From: Gilliamella sp. Occ3-1
GTDB lineage: Bacteria > Pseudomonadota > Gammaproteobacteria > Enterobacterales > Orbaceae
NCBI RefSeq assembly: GCF_001690655.1
Contig: NZ_LZHQ01000011.1
Coordinates: 124,001-188,000 of the forward strand
Direction: 5' to 3'
DNA: 64,000 nt
The position numbers and the translations under genes are program-made. The notes under the pieces were generated by a model, which searched no databases, was not told where the DNA came from, and saw nothing but the letters and a program-made list of their open reading frames with translations. Below are positions 20,400 through 30,638 of the stretch, piece by piece. Position 1 is the first letter of the stretch. Each line of letters begins with the position of its first letter.

Positions 20400-21314
20400 T
20401 TAAATTTCGTTACAGGCCTTTTTAATGCGTTCTTTATAACTGTCTATTTTTTGTGGAGTTAACATGTGATGTTCGTCATCTAATACTACACCGTTAACAT
20501 CATCGGCTATGCGTTGCGCTGTTTGCAACATTAATTTGAAGTTATGCTGATTGTTACCTTCTGTAGGAGCAACCATAAAAATAGACACACCAGGTGTGGT
20601 AAATTCATGCATTGTTTCAGGATCCAAATATCCAGGTGTAACCATATTGGCTAAACTAAATAATATTGCTCCATTGCCCGCAGGATCTACATGACGGTGA
20701 AAAATTCTCATATCACCGAACTGGAAACCCGATTGCATAATGCTAGCGAGTAGCACATCGCCTTGTAATAATTTTCCGTTAAGACCGGTGATATTTAATA
20801 CAATAATTTCGGTTGTAGATTGTTCATTGTTAATATTTATTTTTTTAGATTTGTTATTATAGTTTACTTCGTCATTACTATTTGATGGCTTTTCTTTTGT
20901 TGTTTGAATTAAATCAGATTGTTGCTCATCTTCAAAAAGATCAAGCTCAACATTACCTGCTGCCTCTTTTGGTGTGTCAGCATTATTTTTTGGTTCATCG
21001 TCTTTATCAACAAATAATTCTTCTTGTTGTGGCATGTTTTCTTGTTCAGTTGTGAATAAATTAGTAATTATATCGTTTTCAACCGTTTTACTACTTTTTG
21101 TTATTTCAGGAATGAGTGAGGTAACATTTTTATCTTCTCCTATGTCATGCATAGAGAAATTTTGATGTTGTTGAGTGTTTTGTTCAAATTGCCTTTTTTT
21201 ATTTGAACAAAAAAGTGAAGAACGTTCTTTTTTGTTGATCCAAAATCCATGGATAAGCAATGCAATAATGACTAAGGATGCAACAACAATTAGAACAATA
21301 CGTAAATTATCCAT
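20400..21314 (-). CDS. zipA: Cell division protein ZipA
   Basis: ZipA ties the FtsZ ring to the inner membrane. The first ~25 residues form the single membrane helix (DNLRIVLIVVASLVIIALLIHGFW) followed by the conserved basic NKKERSSLF. A long acidic linker (to ~residue 165) replaces the Pro/Gln-rich linker of E. coli, and the FtsZ-binding domain occupies the last ~140 residues (LLQGDVLLASIMQSGFQFG, then HRHVDPAGNGAILFSLANM). I choose the Met at 21314, three codons inside the frame, because AGAGATGG lies at a suitable distance; the earlier Met at 21323 is possible. ligA follows. Confidence 0.93.
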   Translation of the reverse strand: MDNLRIVLIVVASLVIIALLIHGFWINKKERSSLFCSNKKRQFEQNTQQHQNFSMHDIGEDKNVTSLIPEITKSSKTVENDIITNLFTTEQENMPQQEELFVDKDDEPKNNADTPKEAAGNVELDLFEDEQQSDLIQTTKEKPSNSNDEVNYNNKSKKININNEQSTTEIIVLNITGLNGKLLQGDVLLASIMQSGFQFGDMRIFHRHVDPAGNGAILFSLANMVTPGYLDPETMHEFTTPGVSIFMVAPTEGNNQHNFKLMLQTAQRIADDVNGVVLDDEHHMLTPQKIDSYKERIKKACNEI

Positions 21315-21323
21315 AATAACCAT

Positions 21324-21726
21324 CTCTGTATTAAATTAAATATAGACTTAAATTATTCAATCATATTTTGAAAAAATGATTGCGGAGTACAGTAAAGTAA
21401 ATTTTTACTTTTTTATTTAGCAATATGAATTAATCTTCATTAGAGCAACTATATTTGATATTCGTAGTATAACATTTTATTTAAGATAGTTTATAGCACA
21501 AAAAATCAATTAGCCTATATTACTTTATTTCTAACAATAATCATAATTAACTATGTTATATTTTTATTCTCATAATCTAATCAGCCATTTTTTAGAACTC
21601 TGTGCTATTAACCTGTAAAGATACTTACAATTTATGCTTATTTTTTGTAAAATCGCCGATTAATTTTAAATAAGATCTATTATTAAAAAATAAAAGAATT
21701 AATAAGTTTATTGAGGTCATTTATAT
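21324..21726. other. Gene-free region between zipA and acrA
   Basis: The two genes are divergent, so the region must hold promoters for both. No ORF of coding character is visible and no divergent acrR-like repressor gene lies here, unlike E. coli. Apart from the candidate acrA promoter listed next I see only AT-rich sequence. Confidence 0.5.
21625..21653 (+). promoter_or_regulatory. Candidate acrAB promoter
   Basis: TTACAA (21625-21630) and TAAAAT (21648-21653) are separated by 17 bases, giving a leader of about 65 bases before acrA. The -10 matches 5/6, the -35 only 3/6. Weak evidence. Confidence 0.3.
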
Positions 21727-22935
21727 ATGAGATTTAACAAGTTATTATTAGCCTTGCCTGTGGTGTGTATCAGCCTACTTTTATTAACAAGCTGTGATAG
21801 CGGCAATTCAAAAAAAGTTAATAATCAATTACCTAAGGTAACCGTGTTTAAAGTTGAACCATTAAACTACAGATTAAAAATTAGTCTGCCAGGTAGGGTT
21901 GTTGCATCTCAAATTGCTGAAATTAGACCTCAAGTAGGTGGTATTGTTTTAAAACGAGAGTTTGATGAAAGTTCGAATGTTAAAGCTGGACAATCTCTTT
22001 ATCAAATAGATCCAGCTATTTATCAAGCTAATTATGATAGTGCGGTAGCAAGTGTTGCTAGCGCTAAAGCGAATGCCAATATTGCTCAACTCACTCTTAA
22101 ACGTTACGCCGGATTATTAAATACTAAATCCATTAGTCAACAAGATTATGATAAAGCAGCTGCAGACGCTAAACAAGCTGAAGCTGCGGTATTAGTTGCA
22201 CAAGCAGCTGAACATACAGCTAAAGTCAATTTAGATTATACAAAAGTATATTCGCCAATTGATGGATATATTGGTAAATCAAGTGTGACTGAAGGGGCAT
22301 TAGTGGCGGCAGGTCAATCGACACCACTTGCACTAGTCCAGCAACTGGATCCAATTTATGTCGATATGACTGAAGCGGCTACTCGTTATAATAAGTATCT
22401 TCAGGATGAAAATGTAATTTATGAGCCAGTAAAAGACAATAATGTTGAATTATATTTTAATGATGGTTCTAAATACCCTTATCCGGGTAGTATTAAATTT
22501 TCTGATATGACTGTTAATGAAACAACAGGTACTGTTACTTTGCGGTCGCAGTTTACAAATACTGAAAGCAAAATTTTGCCAGGTATGTTTGTTAAACCGC
22601 AAGTCACATTAGGTTATATCAAAAATGCTGTACTTGTTCCACAGCAAGGAATTACCAGTAATAAGTTAGGGCAATACACTGCGAAAATATTAAGACCGGA
22701 TAGTACTGTGGAATATCGGCAAGATATCCAAGTATACACTGGAATAGGTGGTTATTGGGTTGTAACAAAAGGAATTGATGTTGGTGAAGAGGTTATTATT
22801 ACAGGATTACTTAATTTAACTTCTGTTGAAAATCCACAAAGAGATGCTCCACCTATGAAAGCAAAAAAAGTTGGAGATCCTAATACACTTTCACAAGAAC
22901 AATTAGATAGTATCATCAAAAATAGCGTGAAATAA
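21727..22935 (+). CDS. acrA: RND efflux periplasmic adaptor (AcrA type)
   Basis: AcrA is the membrane-fusion lipoprotein that bridges the AcrB pump and a TolC-type channel. The lipobox LLLTSC places the acyl Cys at residue 23 with Asp24 behind it, the same inner-membrane retention signal as E. coli AcrA. A lipoyl/barrel-sandwich half (IRPQVGGIVLKREFDE), a long alanine-rich helical hairpin (~95-165), the second lipoyl half (VYSPIDGYIG) and beta-barrel domains follow; 402 residues against 397. acrB begins 20 bases downstream. No TolC gene is in this window. Confidence 0.95.
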   Translation: MRFNKLLLALPVVCISLLLLTSCDSGNSKKVNNQLPKVTVFKVEPLNYRLKISLPGRVVASQIAEIRPQVGGIVLKREFDESSNVKAGQSLYQIDPAIYQANYDSAVASVASAKANANIAQLTLKRYAGLLNTKSISQQDYDKAAADAKQAEAAVLVAQAAEHTAKVNLDYTKVYSPIDGYIGKSSVTEGALVAAGQSTPLALVQQLDPIYVDMTEAATRYNKYLQDENVIYEPVKDNNVELYFNDGSKYPYPGSIKFSDMTVNETTGTVTLRSQFTNTESKILPGMFVKPQVTLGYIKNAVLVPQQGITSNKLGQYTAKILRPDSTVEYRQDIQVYTGIGGYWVVTKGIDVGEEVIITGLLNLTSVENPQRDAPPMKAKKVGDPNTLSQEQLDSIIKNSVK

Positions 22936-22955
22936 AACAGGGGGTAGATTGAATT

Positions 22956-25900
22956 ATGGCTAAGTTTTTTATTGATAGACCTGTTTTCGCTTGGGTAATT
23001 GCAATCATGATGATGCTAGGAGGTGCTTTATGCATAAAGCTACTAGCCGTTGAGCAGTATCCTGACATTGCTCCTCCTGCTGTAACTGTTAGTGCTGTTT
23101 ACCCAGGTGCTGATGCACAGACTATCGAAAATACTGTTACTCAATTGATTGAACAGAATTTAACTGGATTAGATAATTTAATTTATATGAAATCAACCAG
23201 TAGCGCACAAGGTGTTGTTCAAACAACGTTAACCTTTGCTCCTGGGACTAATCCTGATTTTGCTCAAGTACAAGTGTTAAATAAAGTTGAAAGTATTAAA
23301 TCACGGCTACCTGAAAGTGTGCAAAAAAATGGTGTCTCTGTTGCAAAAAATAATACCAACTTTTTAAAGGTTGTAGGCTTTTATTCAACAAATCCTCAAA
23401 AAACACAAGCAGATATTGCTGACTTTGTTTATTCAACTGTGCAAGATCAGATTCGACGTGTACAAGGTGTTGGCGATACTCAATTATTTGGTTCTGAATA
23501 TGCAATGCGTATTTGGCTTGATCCAAATAAATTGACCTATTTTAATTTATCAATTGAAGAAATCATTGCAGCTATTCAAGCGCAAAATGCGCAAGTAACA
23601 GCAGGGCAATTAGGTGCCTTACCAGCAACTGATGGACAAGAACTCAATGCGACAATTACTGCTCAATCACGTTTAAAAACACCCGAACAATTCCAAAATA
23701 TTTTAGTGCGTGTGAATACCGATGGTTCTAATCTTTTATTAAAAGATGTTGCAACAGTTGAAATTGGCGCATCTGATTATAATTTTATTTCTTATTATGA
23801 TGGTAAAGCATCAGCAGGTCTTGGTATTTATTTGGCAACAGGAGCTAACCAATTAGAAACTTCTGATCAGGTAGATAAAAAATTAACTGAATTATCAAAA
23901 ATCTTTCCTGAAGATATTCACTATGCTTATCCGTATGACACAACACCATTTGTAAAATTATCAATTAATAACGTAGTACATACATTGATTGAAGCTATTA
24001 TTTTAGTTGTTATTGTAATGTATGTGTTTTTACAAAATCTTCGTTCAACACTTATACCGACCATTACAGTACCCGTGGTATTGTTAGGTACTTTTGCTGT
24101 TTTATATATCTGCGGTTTTACGATTAATACATTATCTATGTTTGCAATGGTGCTTGCTATTGGCTTGTTGGTAGATGATGCAATAGTTGTTATTGAGAAC
24201 GTTGAACGTATTATGCATGATGAAGGTTTATCACCTTATGATGCAACCGTTAAATCGATGGAACAAATTACTTCAGCGTTGGTTGGTATTGCAGTTGTGT
24301 TATCTGCAGTATTCGTTCCTATGGCATTTTATGGTGGTGCAGCGGGTGGAATTTACCGACAGTTTTCAATTACCATTGTAACAGCGATGGCATTATCTGT
24401 GTTGATGGCAATTGTATTAACTCCAGCGCTCTGTGTCCAAATTTTAAAAGCACCAACTAAAAGTAAATTAAAAAGGAATTCGTTAGGTGAACAGTTAGAA
24501 TCTATACCTCCATTTTGTTGGTGTTCTGTTGGTACAAAAAAATTCTTTAAATGGTTTAATGGATTTTATGAAAAGAGTTTACGTCATTATGAAAAAGGTG
24601 TAATAAAAGTTGTTCGTTATCCATTAATAGCTTTTGCTTGTTATACTTTAATCTTAGTTGGATTAATCTTTGGTTTTAATCGGTTACCTACTGGTTTTTT
24701 ACCTAATGAAGATCAGGGTGTGCTTTTAGTTATGGTTGAGCTACCGCCAGGATCAACTTTAGAGCAAACTATGTCAGTTTTAAATAAAACGGCAAAATTT
24801 TATACTGAGCAAAAAGCTGATTCAGTTGAGGAAATATTTACTGTAGCTGGATTTAGTATGGTTGGTCGTGGGCAAAATATGGGGCTAGGCTTTGTTCGAT
24901 TAAAAAATTGGGAACAACGTAAACGCGCTGATCAAAAAGTTAATGCTTTAGTCGCTAGCGGTTGGGGATTTGCTTCTACTATAACCGAGGGGAGGGTAAT
25001 TGTTACCAACTTACCAGCTGTTCCAGCATTAGGTATGGCTAATGGTTTTTCTTATGTGCTGAAAGATACGGCTAGTTATGGTCATGATGCTTTGGTAGGC
25101 GCATTTTTCCAAATGTTGGGTCAAGCTTCTCATCATCCTAAACTGCAACAAGTTAGACCGGGAAGTATGCTAGATGTTCCACAGTACAAAATTAATGTTG
25201 ATTTTGAAGCCGCACAAGCATTGGGCGTTTCGGTGAATTCAGTAAATACTGTATTGTCGACAGCTTTAGGTTCTGCTTATATTGACGATTTTGTTTATAA
25301 TAACCGAGTTAAAAAAGTATACTTACAATCTGATGCACCATATCGTATGCTACCAGATGATTTTAGCTATTGGCATGTTAAAAATAAAAATGGTGAGATG
25401 GTTCCATATGATGCATTTGCTACTACGACAAAAACTTATGGCTCTCCTTCACTGGTTCGTTATGATGGTGTGGCAGCAATGGAGATAAGCGGTTCAGCCG
25501 CTCCAGGTCTAAGCTCTGGACAAGCAATGGCTGTGATGGAAGAGTTGTCCAAAAATTTGCCAAAAGGATTTACTTTTGACTGGACAGGTATATCTTATCA
25601 AGAACGTCAGACAGGATCACAAACAACAACACTTTATATTATTTCGATTATTGTTGTGTTTTTATCATTAGCTGCATTGTATGAAAGTTGGACAGTGCCA
25701 ATTTCGATCTTATTTGTTATTCCTCTTGGGATTTTAGGTACTGTTTTTGCAACTATGTTTAGAGGGCTTGATAACGATATTTACTTTATTGTAGGACTAT
25801 TAACAACAATGGGGTTATCTGCAAAAAACGCTATATTGATTGTAGAATTTGCCAAAGATGCCTTGGAAAAAGAGGGGAAATCATTGATCGATGCTACACT

Positions 25901-26150
25901 TGAAGCTTGTCGTTTGCGTTTACGTCCGATTTTAATGACTTCGTTTGCCTTTATTTTAGGGGTATTACCACTAGCATTAAATAGCGGTGCTGGTTCTGCT
26001 AGCCAAAATGCGGTAGGTACCGGTGTAATCGGTGGTATGTTAACAGCAACATTTTTAGCAATATTTTATGTTCCCTTATTCTTCATATTTATAACAAAAT
26101 TATTTACAAAACATAAAAATAAAGTAGTGTTACCTGTTAACCGTTCTTAA
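22956..26150 (+). CDS. acrB: RND multidrug efflux pump (AcrB type)
   Basis: AcrB is the trimeric inner-membrane proton/drug antiporter of the tripartite efflux system. The 1064 residues (E. coli 1049) begin AKFFIDRPVFAWVIAI and contain the proton-relay Asp pair in GLLVDDAIVV (TM4), the two large periplasmic loops, and the TM10-12 segment with LLTTMGLSAKNAILIVEFAKD. The cytoplasmic loop near residue 500-540 is a few residues longer than in E. coli. AGGGGG lies 13 bases before the ATG. It forms an operon with acrA and is followed by a clear terminator. Substrates would be hydrophobic toxins such as bile-like detergents or plant compounds (inference). Confidence 0.97.
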   Translation: MAKFFIDRPVFAWVIAIMMMLGGALCIKLLAVEQYPDIAPPAVTVSAVYPGADAQTIENTVTQLIEQNLTGLDNLIYMKSTSSAQGVVQTTLTFAPGTNPDFAQVQVLNKVESIKSRLPESVQKNGVSVAKNNTNFLKVVGFYSTNPQKTQADIADFVYSTVQDQIRRVQGVGDTQLFGSEYAMRIWLDPNKLTYFNLSIEEIIAAIQAQNAQVTAGQLGALPATDGQELNATITAQSRLKTPEQFQNILVRVNTDGSNLLLKDVATVEIGASDYNFISYYDGKASAGLGIYLATGANQLETSDQVDKKLTELSKIFPEDIHYAYPYDTTPFVKLSINNVVHTLIEAIILVVIVMYVFLQNLRSTLIPTITVPVVLLGTFAVLYICGFTINTLSMFAMVLAIGLLVDDAIVVIENVERIMHDEGLSPYDATVKSMEQITSALVGIAVVLSAVFVPMAFYGGAAGGIYRQFSITIVTAMALSVLMAIVLTPALCVQILKAPTKSKLKRNSLGEQLESIPPFCWCSVGTKKFFKWFNGFYEKSLRHYEKGVIKVVRYPLIAFACYTLILVGLIFGFNRLPTGFLPNEDQGVLLVMVELPPGSTLEQTMSVLNKTAKFYTEQKADSVEEIFTVAGFSMVGRGQNMGLGFVRLKNWEQRKRADQKVNALVASGWGFASTITEGRVIVTNLPAVPALGMANGFSYVLKDTASYGHDALVGAFFQMLGQASHHPKLQQVRPGSMLDVPQYKINVDFEAAQALGVSVNSVNTVLSTALGSAYIDDFVYNNRVKKVYLQSDAPYRMLPDDFSYWHVKNKNGEMVPYDAFATTTKTYGSPSLVRYDGVAAMEISGSAAPGLSSGQAMAVMEELSKNLPKGFTFDWTGISYQERQTGSQTTTLYIISIIVVFLSLAALYESWTVPISILFVIPLGILGTVFATMFRGLDNDIYFIVGLLTTMGLSAKNAILIVEFAKDALEKEGKSLIDATLEACRLRLRPILMTSFAFILGVLPLALNSGAGSASQNAVGTGVIGGMLTATFLAIFYVPLFFIFITKLFTKHKNKVVLPVNRS

Positions 26151-26244
26151 AAGCAGTAACTAAATAGCTAGTTTTGGTACATATATGGTCTTGATGTATA
26201 GTTCTATAGGTCATATATAACTTAAGCGAGCTATTAAAATAACG

Positions 26245-26272
26245 AAATGCGCCGTTTTTTGGCGCATTTTTT
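26245..26272 (+). terminator. Terminator of acrAB
   Basis: AAATGCGCC (26245-26253) pairs with GGCGCATTT (26261-26269) around a T-rich loop, followed by further T. It lies between the convergent acrB and ruvC and may serve both. Confidence 0.85.
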
Positions 26273-26313
26273 ATTTATATAGATGCGTATACGTAAATTG
26301 AATTTTGTTATAT

Positions 26314-26802
26314 TTACTTGCGATGCTTTAGTAACTGCTGACTGGTATGGGCGTGGGTAATTGCTATAGCTAAGGCATCAGCGGCATCAGCTTGAGGGCT
26401 AGCTGGTAACTTTAATAATAATTTCACCATATGTTGCACTTGCTTTTTATCAGCTGCGCCGGTTCCTACTACACTTTGCTTAACTAAACGAGCTGCGTAT
26501 TCAAAAACGGGTAGATTATTATTTACAGCCGCAACAATTGCAGCTCCCCTTGCTTGACCTAACTTTAATGCGGAGTCGGCATTATGAGCCATGAAAACTT
26601 GTTCAATAGCAAACATATCAGGTTGGAATTGTAAAATAATTTCACTAACACCAGCGTATACGCGTTTTAAACGAGTAGGTAAATCATCAACAGCAGTACG
26701 GATACATCCACTACCAAGGTAGGTAAGTTGTCTTCCCGTTTGATGGATTACGCCGTAACCCGTCAAACGAGATCCAGGATCGATGCCAAGAATAATGGCC
26801 AT
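26314..26802 (-). CDS. ruvC: Holliday junction endonuclease RuvC
   Basis: RuvC is the dimeric resolvase that nicks Holliday junctions in homologous recombination. Catalytic acidic residues are seen in LGIDPGS (Asp8), AIEQVFMA (~Glu67) and the C-terminal [12 protein letters not shown] (two Asp). The 162 residues stop about 11 short of E. coli RuvC, losing only the poorly conserved tail. The ATG overlaps the yebC stop codon by one base, so the pair is coupled. ruvA and ruvB are not in this window. Confidence 0.96.
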   Translation of the reverse strand: MAIILGIDPGSRLTGYGVIHQTGRQLTYLGSGCIRTAVDDLPTRLKRVYAGVSEIILQFQPDMFAIEQVFMAHNADSALKLGQARGAAIVAAVNNNLPVFEYAARLVKQSVVGTGAADKKQVQHMVKLLLKLPASPQADAADALAIAITHAHTSQQLLKHRK

Positions 26803-27545
26803 TAGAGCGTTGCAGCAACCTCGTCAGAAACTTCACCATTATGATAAACTTCTTGAACATCATCACAATCTTCAAGCATATCAATTAAACGTAATAATTT
26901 TGGCGCAGATTCAATATCAAGATCGACTTTTGTTGCTGGAATCATTGATACTTCAGCGACTTCGGCAACTAGCCCTGCAGCATCAAGCGCATCTTTTACT
27001 TCACCAAATGATTCAGGTGTAGTAAATACATCAATTGCTCCATCATCATAAGTCACGACGTCGTCAGCCCCTGCTTCAAGCGCTGCATCCATAACTTGGT
27101 CTTCATCAGTACCAGTTGGGTATGAAATAACGCCTTTTTTAGTGAACAAATATGAAACTGAACCATCAGTACCTAAGTTACCACCTGTTTTAGTAAACGC
27201 ATGGCGTACTTCAGACACAGTTCGATTACGATTATCACTCAGACATTCAACCATTACAGCTGTACCAGCAGGACCATAACCTTCATAGATGATCGTTTCC
27301 ATGTTGCTATCATCTTCCCCACCAACACCCCGCGCAACAGCTCGGTTCATGGTATCACGGGTCATATTATTAGATAACGCTTTATCCATTGCAGCTCGTA
27401 ATCGAGGATTTGACGCTGGATCGCCACCACCCAATTTTGCCGCAGTTACTAACTCACGAATAATTTTGGTAAAGATTTTACCCCGTTTTGCATCTTGTGC
27501 AGCTTTGCGGTGTTTCGTATTGGCCCATTTACTATGACCTGCCAT
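26802..27545 (-). CDS. yebC: YebC/TACO1-family regulator
   Basis: This 247-residue protein is of the YebC family, conserved across bacteria and in mitochondria as TACO1. It opens [19 protein letters not shown] and keeps [18 protein letters not shown] and the acidic C-terminal lobe. The family has been described as DNA-binding transcriptional regulators and, more recently, as factors helping ribosomes through difficult peptide motifs. The yebC-ruvC order is as in E. coli. GGAG-like AGAA (TCTGGAGAA) lies before the ATG. Confidence 0.95.
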   Translation of the reverse strand: MAGHSKWANTKHRKAAQDAKRGKIFTKIIRELVTAAKLGGGDPASNPRLRAAMDKALSNNMTRDTMNRAVARGVGGEDDSNMETIIYEGYGPAGTAVMVECLSDNRNRTVSEVRHAFTKTGGNLGTDGSVSYLFTKKGVISYPTGTDEDQVMDAALEAGADDVVTYDDGAIDVFTTPESFGEVKDALDAAGLVAEVAEVSMIPATKVDLDIESAPKLLRLIDMLEDCDDVQEVYHNGEVSDEVAATL

Positions 27546-28188
27546 AAAATTCTCCAGATAATAATTTAAAAATCGCTACATTCTAGCAAATATTTACTTA
27601 AAATTCATTACCAATATACTGATAAGTTTTTATGTTCTGTAAAATTATTTTTATCAAAAATGATTTAATTTTTGTTTATATGTAGGAATCGCGTTGCTTA
27701 CAGTTGTTAGATAAGCTACTGTAATGAATATACATAAAAGAACAAACGTTGTATCACAGATATGTAATATGGGGCCTATATCATAAATAAAATTAATCGT
27801 CATCGATTTAGCTAAGCATTTATAATCAGTTGTCTAACTATTCTTATTGCACTAAAAAAAGCAGATTGATTCTATTTATCCTTTTAACTTGTAATAAATT
27901 TATAAAGCAATCAGTTATACAATAAGATCTATATGAAATTAAAAATCTATTGAATATAAAGCAGACAGCGTAATTTTCTTCGTGAGTTTTGTCTCTCTGA
28001 GGTATTTATACAACTGTTCACGTTTTAACTTATATTTTTGTAAAAAATATTCAGGAGTCTATACCGTTTTGTTATTGATTGAGTCTTCGTAGTATTTATT
28101 TGTTAAAACGTCTGATAACCATTGTATATCAATTAAAATGTACGGAACCAAATTACCTTCAAATAAAAGCTTAAACAAAAAGATATAT

Positions 28189-28235
28189 GTACTTTAATAG
28201 AGATGTAGCATAATCACTAAATAGTTAGCGATTCA
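28189..28235. repeat. Dispersed intergenic repeat, copy 1
   Basis: This segment aligns without gaps to 62624-62670, 41 of 47 bases identical (shared core TGTAGCATAATCA). Both copies lie in long gene-free regions. It is probably the end of a decayed mobile element, but I cannot name the family. Confidence 0.65.
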
Positions 28236-28365
28236 GCAAATAAAATGTCTTATGAGTTTTTATAGGATTATTAATTATGAGTCGTAAAAACTTAGTGTTT
28301 TTTTATCTATATCTTAAGGAAAGAGGAGCATTGAATGAATTTTGTAATTGTGTTCTAAAAATAGA

Positions 28366-28396
28366 AAAAAGCACCTTATATCAAGGCGCCTTTTTA
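28366..28396 (-). terminator. Terminator of dusB-fis
   Basis: On the minus strand AAAAAGGCGCCTT pairs with AAGGTGCTTTTT (one G-T and minor mismatch) around a 5-base loop and ends in a run of six T, about 30 bases after the fis stop. Confidence 0.85.
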
Positions 28397-28423
28397 TATT
28401 ATAACATATTAAATAATAGACGA

Positions 28424-28720
28424 TTAACTCATTCCATATTGTTTTAATTTTTTGCGAAGTGTACCGCGGTTGATACCAAGCATATTTGCTGCTCGAGTTT
28501 GATTGCCACGTGTATATTGCATAACCATATCAAGGAATGGATGTTCAACTTCAGCTAACACTAATTCATAAAGGTCTGTAGGATCTTCACCATTTAATTG
28601 TGATAAATAGTTTTTTAAAGCTTGCTTTACTGAATCACGCAATGGTTTTTGTGTTATTTGGTCTTGAGAATTTACAGTTGTAAATTTAAGTGCTGCAGCT
28701 GTAACGCGTTGTTCTGACAT
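28424..28720 (-). CDS. fis: DNA-binding protein Fis
   Basis: Fis is a 98-residue nucleoid protein that bends DNA and activates rRNA and tRNA promoters in fast growth. The length is identical to E. coli Fis. The C-terminal helix-turn-helix ([20 protein letters not shown]) is intact and the N-terminal beta-hairpin arm (~residues 10-26) used in invertase activation is present but diverged. It follows dusB by 7 bases, the conserved dusB-fis operon, and is closed by a strong terminator. Confidence 0.98.
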   Translation of the reverse strand: MSEQRVTAAALKFTTVNSQDQITQKPLRDSVKQALKNYLSQLNGEDPTDLYELVLAEVEHPFLDMVMQYTRGNQTRAANMLGINRGTLRKKLKQYGMS

Positions 28721-28727
28721 AGTATTC

Positions 28728-29735
28728 TTAACTCTTTGGGTTGTTTCTAATTTTACTAAAAAATGCTTTTAGAGTGTTTACTTGCTCACTTGTATTGCTA
28801 AGTACACTAAATAAGCGCCTGAATTGATCGCTATCAGCATAATTCTTGGTGTACCAATTTACATGCTTTCTGGCAATCCTTAATCCTTTGTATTCTCCAT
28901 AAAATTGATAAAGCTCATCAAGATGTGATAGTACAACTTGTTCTACTTCATCAATACTTTTATTTTTCTGTAACTGTCCATGTGTTAAATAGAATGCAAT
29001 TTCTTCAAATATCCAAGGTCGCCCTTGTGCCGCTCGCCCGATCATTATAGCATCAGCCTGCGTATATTGAAAAACATCTTTTGCCTGTTCAGGTGTGCAA
29101 ATATCTCCATTGGCAATTACAGGAATTGTAACGTTTTCTTTAACTGCTTTAATAGAGTCATATTCAGCAACACCGTTGAATAAGCAAGCACGTGTTCGTC
29201 CATGAATAGTAATTGCCTTTATGCCACAATCCTGTGCAATTTGTGCAATTTCTATGCAATTTCTATTTTCTTTATTCCATCCAGTCCGCGTTTTTAATGT
29301 TACCGGAACATCAACTGCACCGACAACTTTCTGCAAAATTTTTTTAATAAGTTCTGGATACTGCATTAAGACAGATCCTGCTAATTTTTTATTGACCTTT
29401 TTAGCTGGGCATCCCATATTAATATCAATCAACTGAGCACCGTGTTTGACATTAAATTCAGCAGCTTTTGCCATTTCGTCGGGATCAGAACCAACAATTT
29501 GTACGGCACGAATACCAACATCATTACTTGCTATCATTCGCAAAGCTGATTTATCGGTATGCCAAACATCAGAATTTGCTAAAAACATTTCTGAAACAGT
29601 CATACCAGCACCAAATCGATGACATAGATTACGAAATGGCTTATCACTTATTCCAGCCATTGGCGCAGCAATTAAATTATTCTTTAATTTTAGTTCACCA
29701 ATGCTAAGTAAATTAAGGTCGGCTATATTACGCAT
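28728..29735 (-). CDS. dusB: tRNA-dihydrouridine synthase B
   Basis: DusB is an FMN enzyme that reduces specific uridines in the D-loop of tRNA to dihydrouridine. The 335 residues (E. coli 321) contain [12 protein letters not shown], the [15 protein letters not shown] segment with the catalytic Cys, TLKTRTGW and GRAAQGRPW for FMN binding. It begins 12 bases after prmA and leads into fis; yhdT-panF-prmA-dusB-fis appears to be one transcript, so fis control may extend across it. Confidence 0.96.
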   Translation of the reverse strand: MRNIADLNLLSIGELKLKNNLIAAPMAGISDKPFRNLCHRFGAGMTVSEMFLANSDVWHTDKSALRMIASNDVGIRAVQIVGSDPDEMAKAAEFNVKHGAQLIDINMGCPAKKVNKKLAGSVLMQYPELIKKILQKVVGAVDVPVTLKTRTGWNKENRNCIEIAQIAQDCGIKAITIHGRTRACLFNGVAEYDSIKAVKENVTIPVIANGDICTPEQAKDVFQYTQADAIMIGRAAQGRPWIFEEIAFYLTHGQLQKNKSIDEVEQVVLSHLDELYQFYGEYKGLRIARKHVNWYTKNYADSDQFRRLFSVLSNTSEQVNTLKAFFSKIRNNPKS

Positions 29736-29747
29736 TTTTTTTCAAAC

Positions 29748-30638
29748 TTAAAAGGGGGTAGCGTTAATTTTTTTATTTTTTTTACCAGTGATCCGACACC
29801 ACTCATCGAGATCAACAACTGGATCTAATTCAAAATTAAGTTGGTAAGCCATGCAAACACTTGATGATTGGGTAGCCAAAATACCGGATAAACCTAGTTT
29901 ACCTTCGGGTTTTACTAATTTACTTATATGTGGTTCAAGTTCTTTTAACGGTCCAGCTAAAATATTGGCAACAACTATATCTGCTTGTAAATTTTCAGGG
30001 ATCTCTTTTGATAAATAAAGATCTAGCTTTTCGCTGACATCATTACGCTGTGCATTATCACGGCTAGCTTGAATGGCTTGAGGATCGATATCAATGCCGA
30101 TTACACGCTTTGCACCTAATTTTAGCGCTGCAATTGCCAAAATACCAGAGCCACAACCATAATCGATAACTAATTTGTCTTTAAGATCTAAACTATCAAG
30201 CCAAGTTAAGCATAATACCGTGGTTGGATGAGTACCTGTGCCAAATGCTAATCCAGGATCTAACATAACATTAACTGCATTATCATCGGGCACGTCACAC
30301 CAACTAGGACAAATCCAAAGTCGCTCACCAAATTTCATAGGATGAAAGTTGTCCATCCATTCACGTTCCCAGTCTTTATCTTCTAATTGTTCAATCTTAT
30401 AAGAATATTGTTCAAGATTTAGCATTGTTTTTAATTCATCGATATCTGTTTGAGCATCATAAAGCCCAATCACATCGGTATTACCCCAAAGTTTAGTTTC
30501 GCCAGGTAATGGTTCAAAAACAGGTGTGTCAAAGGTATCTTGAAAAGTGACTGATACAGCACCAGACTCCTCTAATTGTTCGCTAATTTGTTCAGCAAGA
30601 TCGTTGGTTGTATTAATTTTGAGTTGAATCCAAGGCAT
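29748..30638 (-). CDS. prmA: Ribosomal protein L11 methyltransferase
   Basis: PrmA trimethylates ribosomal protein L11 using S-adenosylmethionine. I start it at 30638 ([10 protein letters not shown]), with AGGA seven bases upstream; the frame is open for 11 more codons inside panF. The N-terminal L11-recognition domain carries [15 protein letters not shown], and the catalytic domain begins at [14 protein letters not shown] with the SAM motif [13 protein letters not shown] and [10 protein letters not shown]. Total 296 residues, close to E. coli's 293. It overlaps the end of panF by 26 bases, as in enterobacteria. Confidence 0.96.
   Translation of the reverse strand: MPWIQLKINTTNDLAEQISEQLEESGAVSVTFQDTFDTPVFEPLPGETKLWGNTDVIGLYDAQTDIDELKTMLNLEQYSYKIEQLEDKDWEREWMDNFHPMKFGERLWICPSWCDVPDDNAVNVMLDPGLAFGTGTHPTTVLCLTWLDSLDLKDKLVIDYGCGSGILAIAALKLGAKRVIGIDIDPQAIQASRDNAQRNDVSEKLDLYLSKEIPENLQADIVVANILAGPLKELEPHISKLVKPEGKLGLSGILATQSSSVCMAYQLNFELDPVVDLDEWCRITGKKNKKINATPF

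Larger units (their letters stand above)
27546..28423. other. 878-base gene-free region between yebC and fis
   Basis: I see no intact gene. About 27945-28065 on the minus strand is open for ~39 codons (KYKLKREQLYKYLRETK, then KKITLSALYSIDF, stop) with protein-like composition, but no start and a stop just upstream; it resembles a short stretch at 43460-43530. A 47-base segment at 28189-28235 recurs at 62624-62670. The end (28366-28396) is the fis terminator. The region looks like a graveyard of a mobile element or lost gene. Confidence 0.4.
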
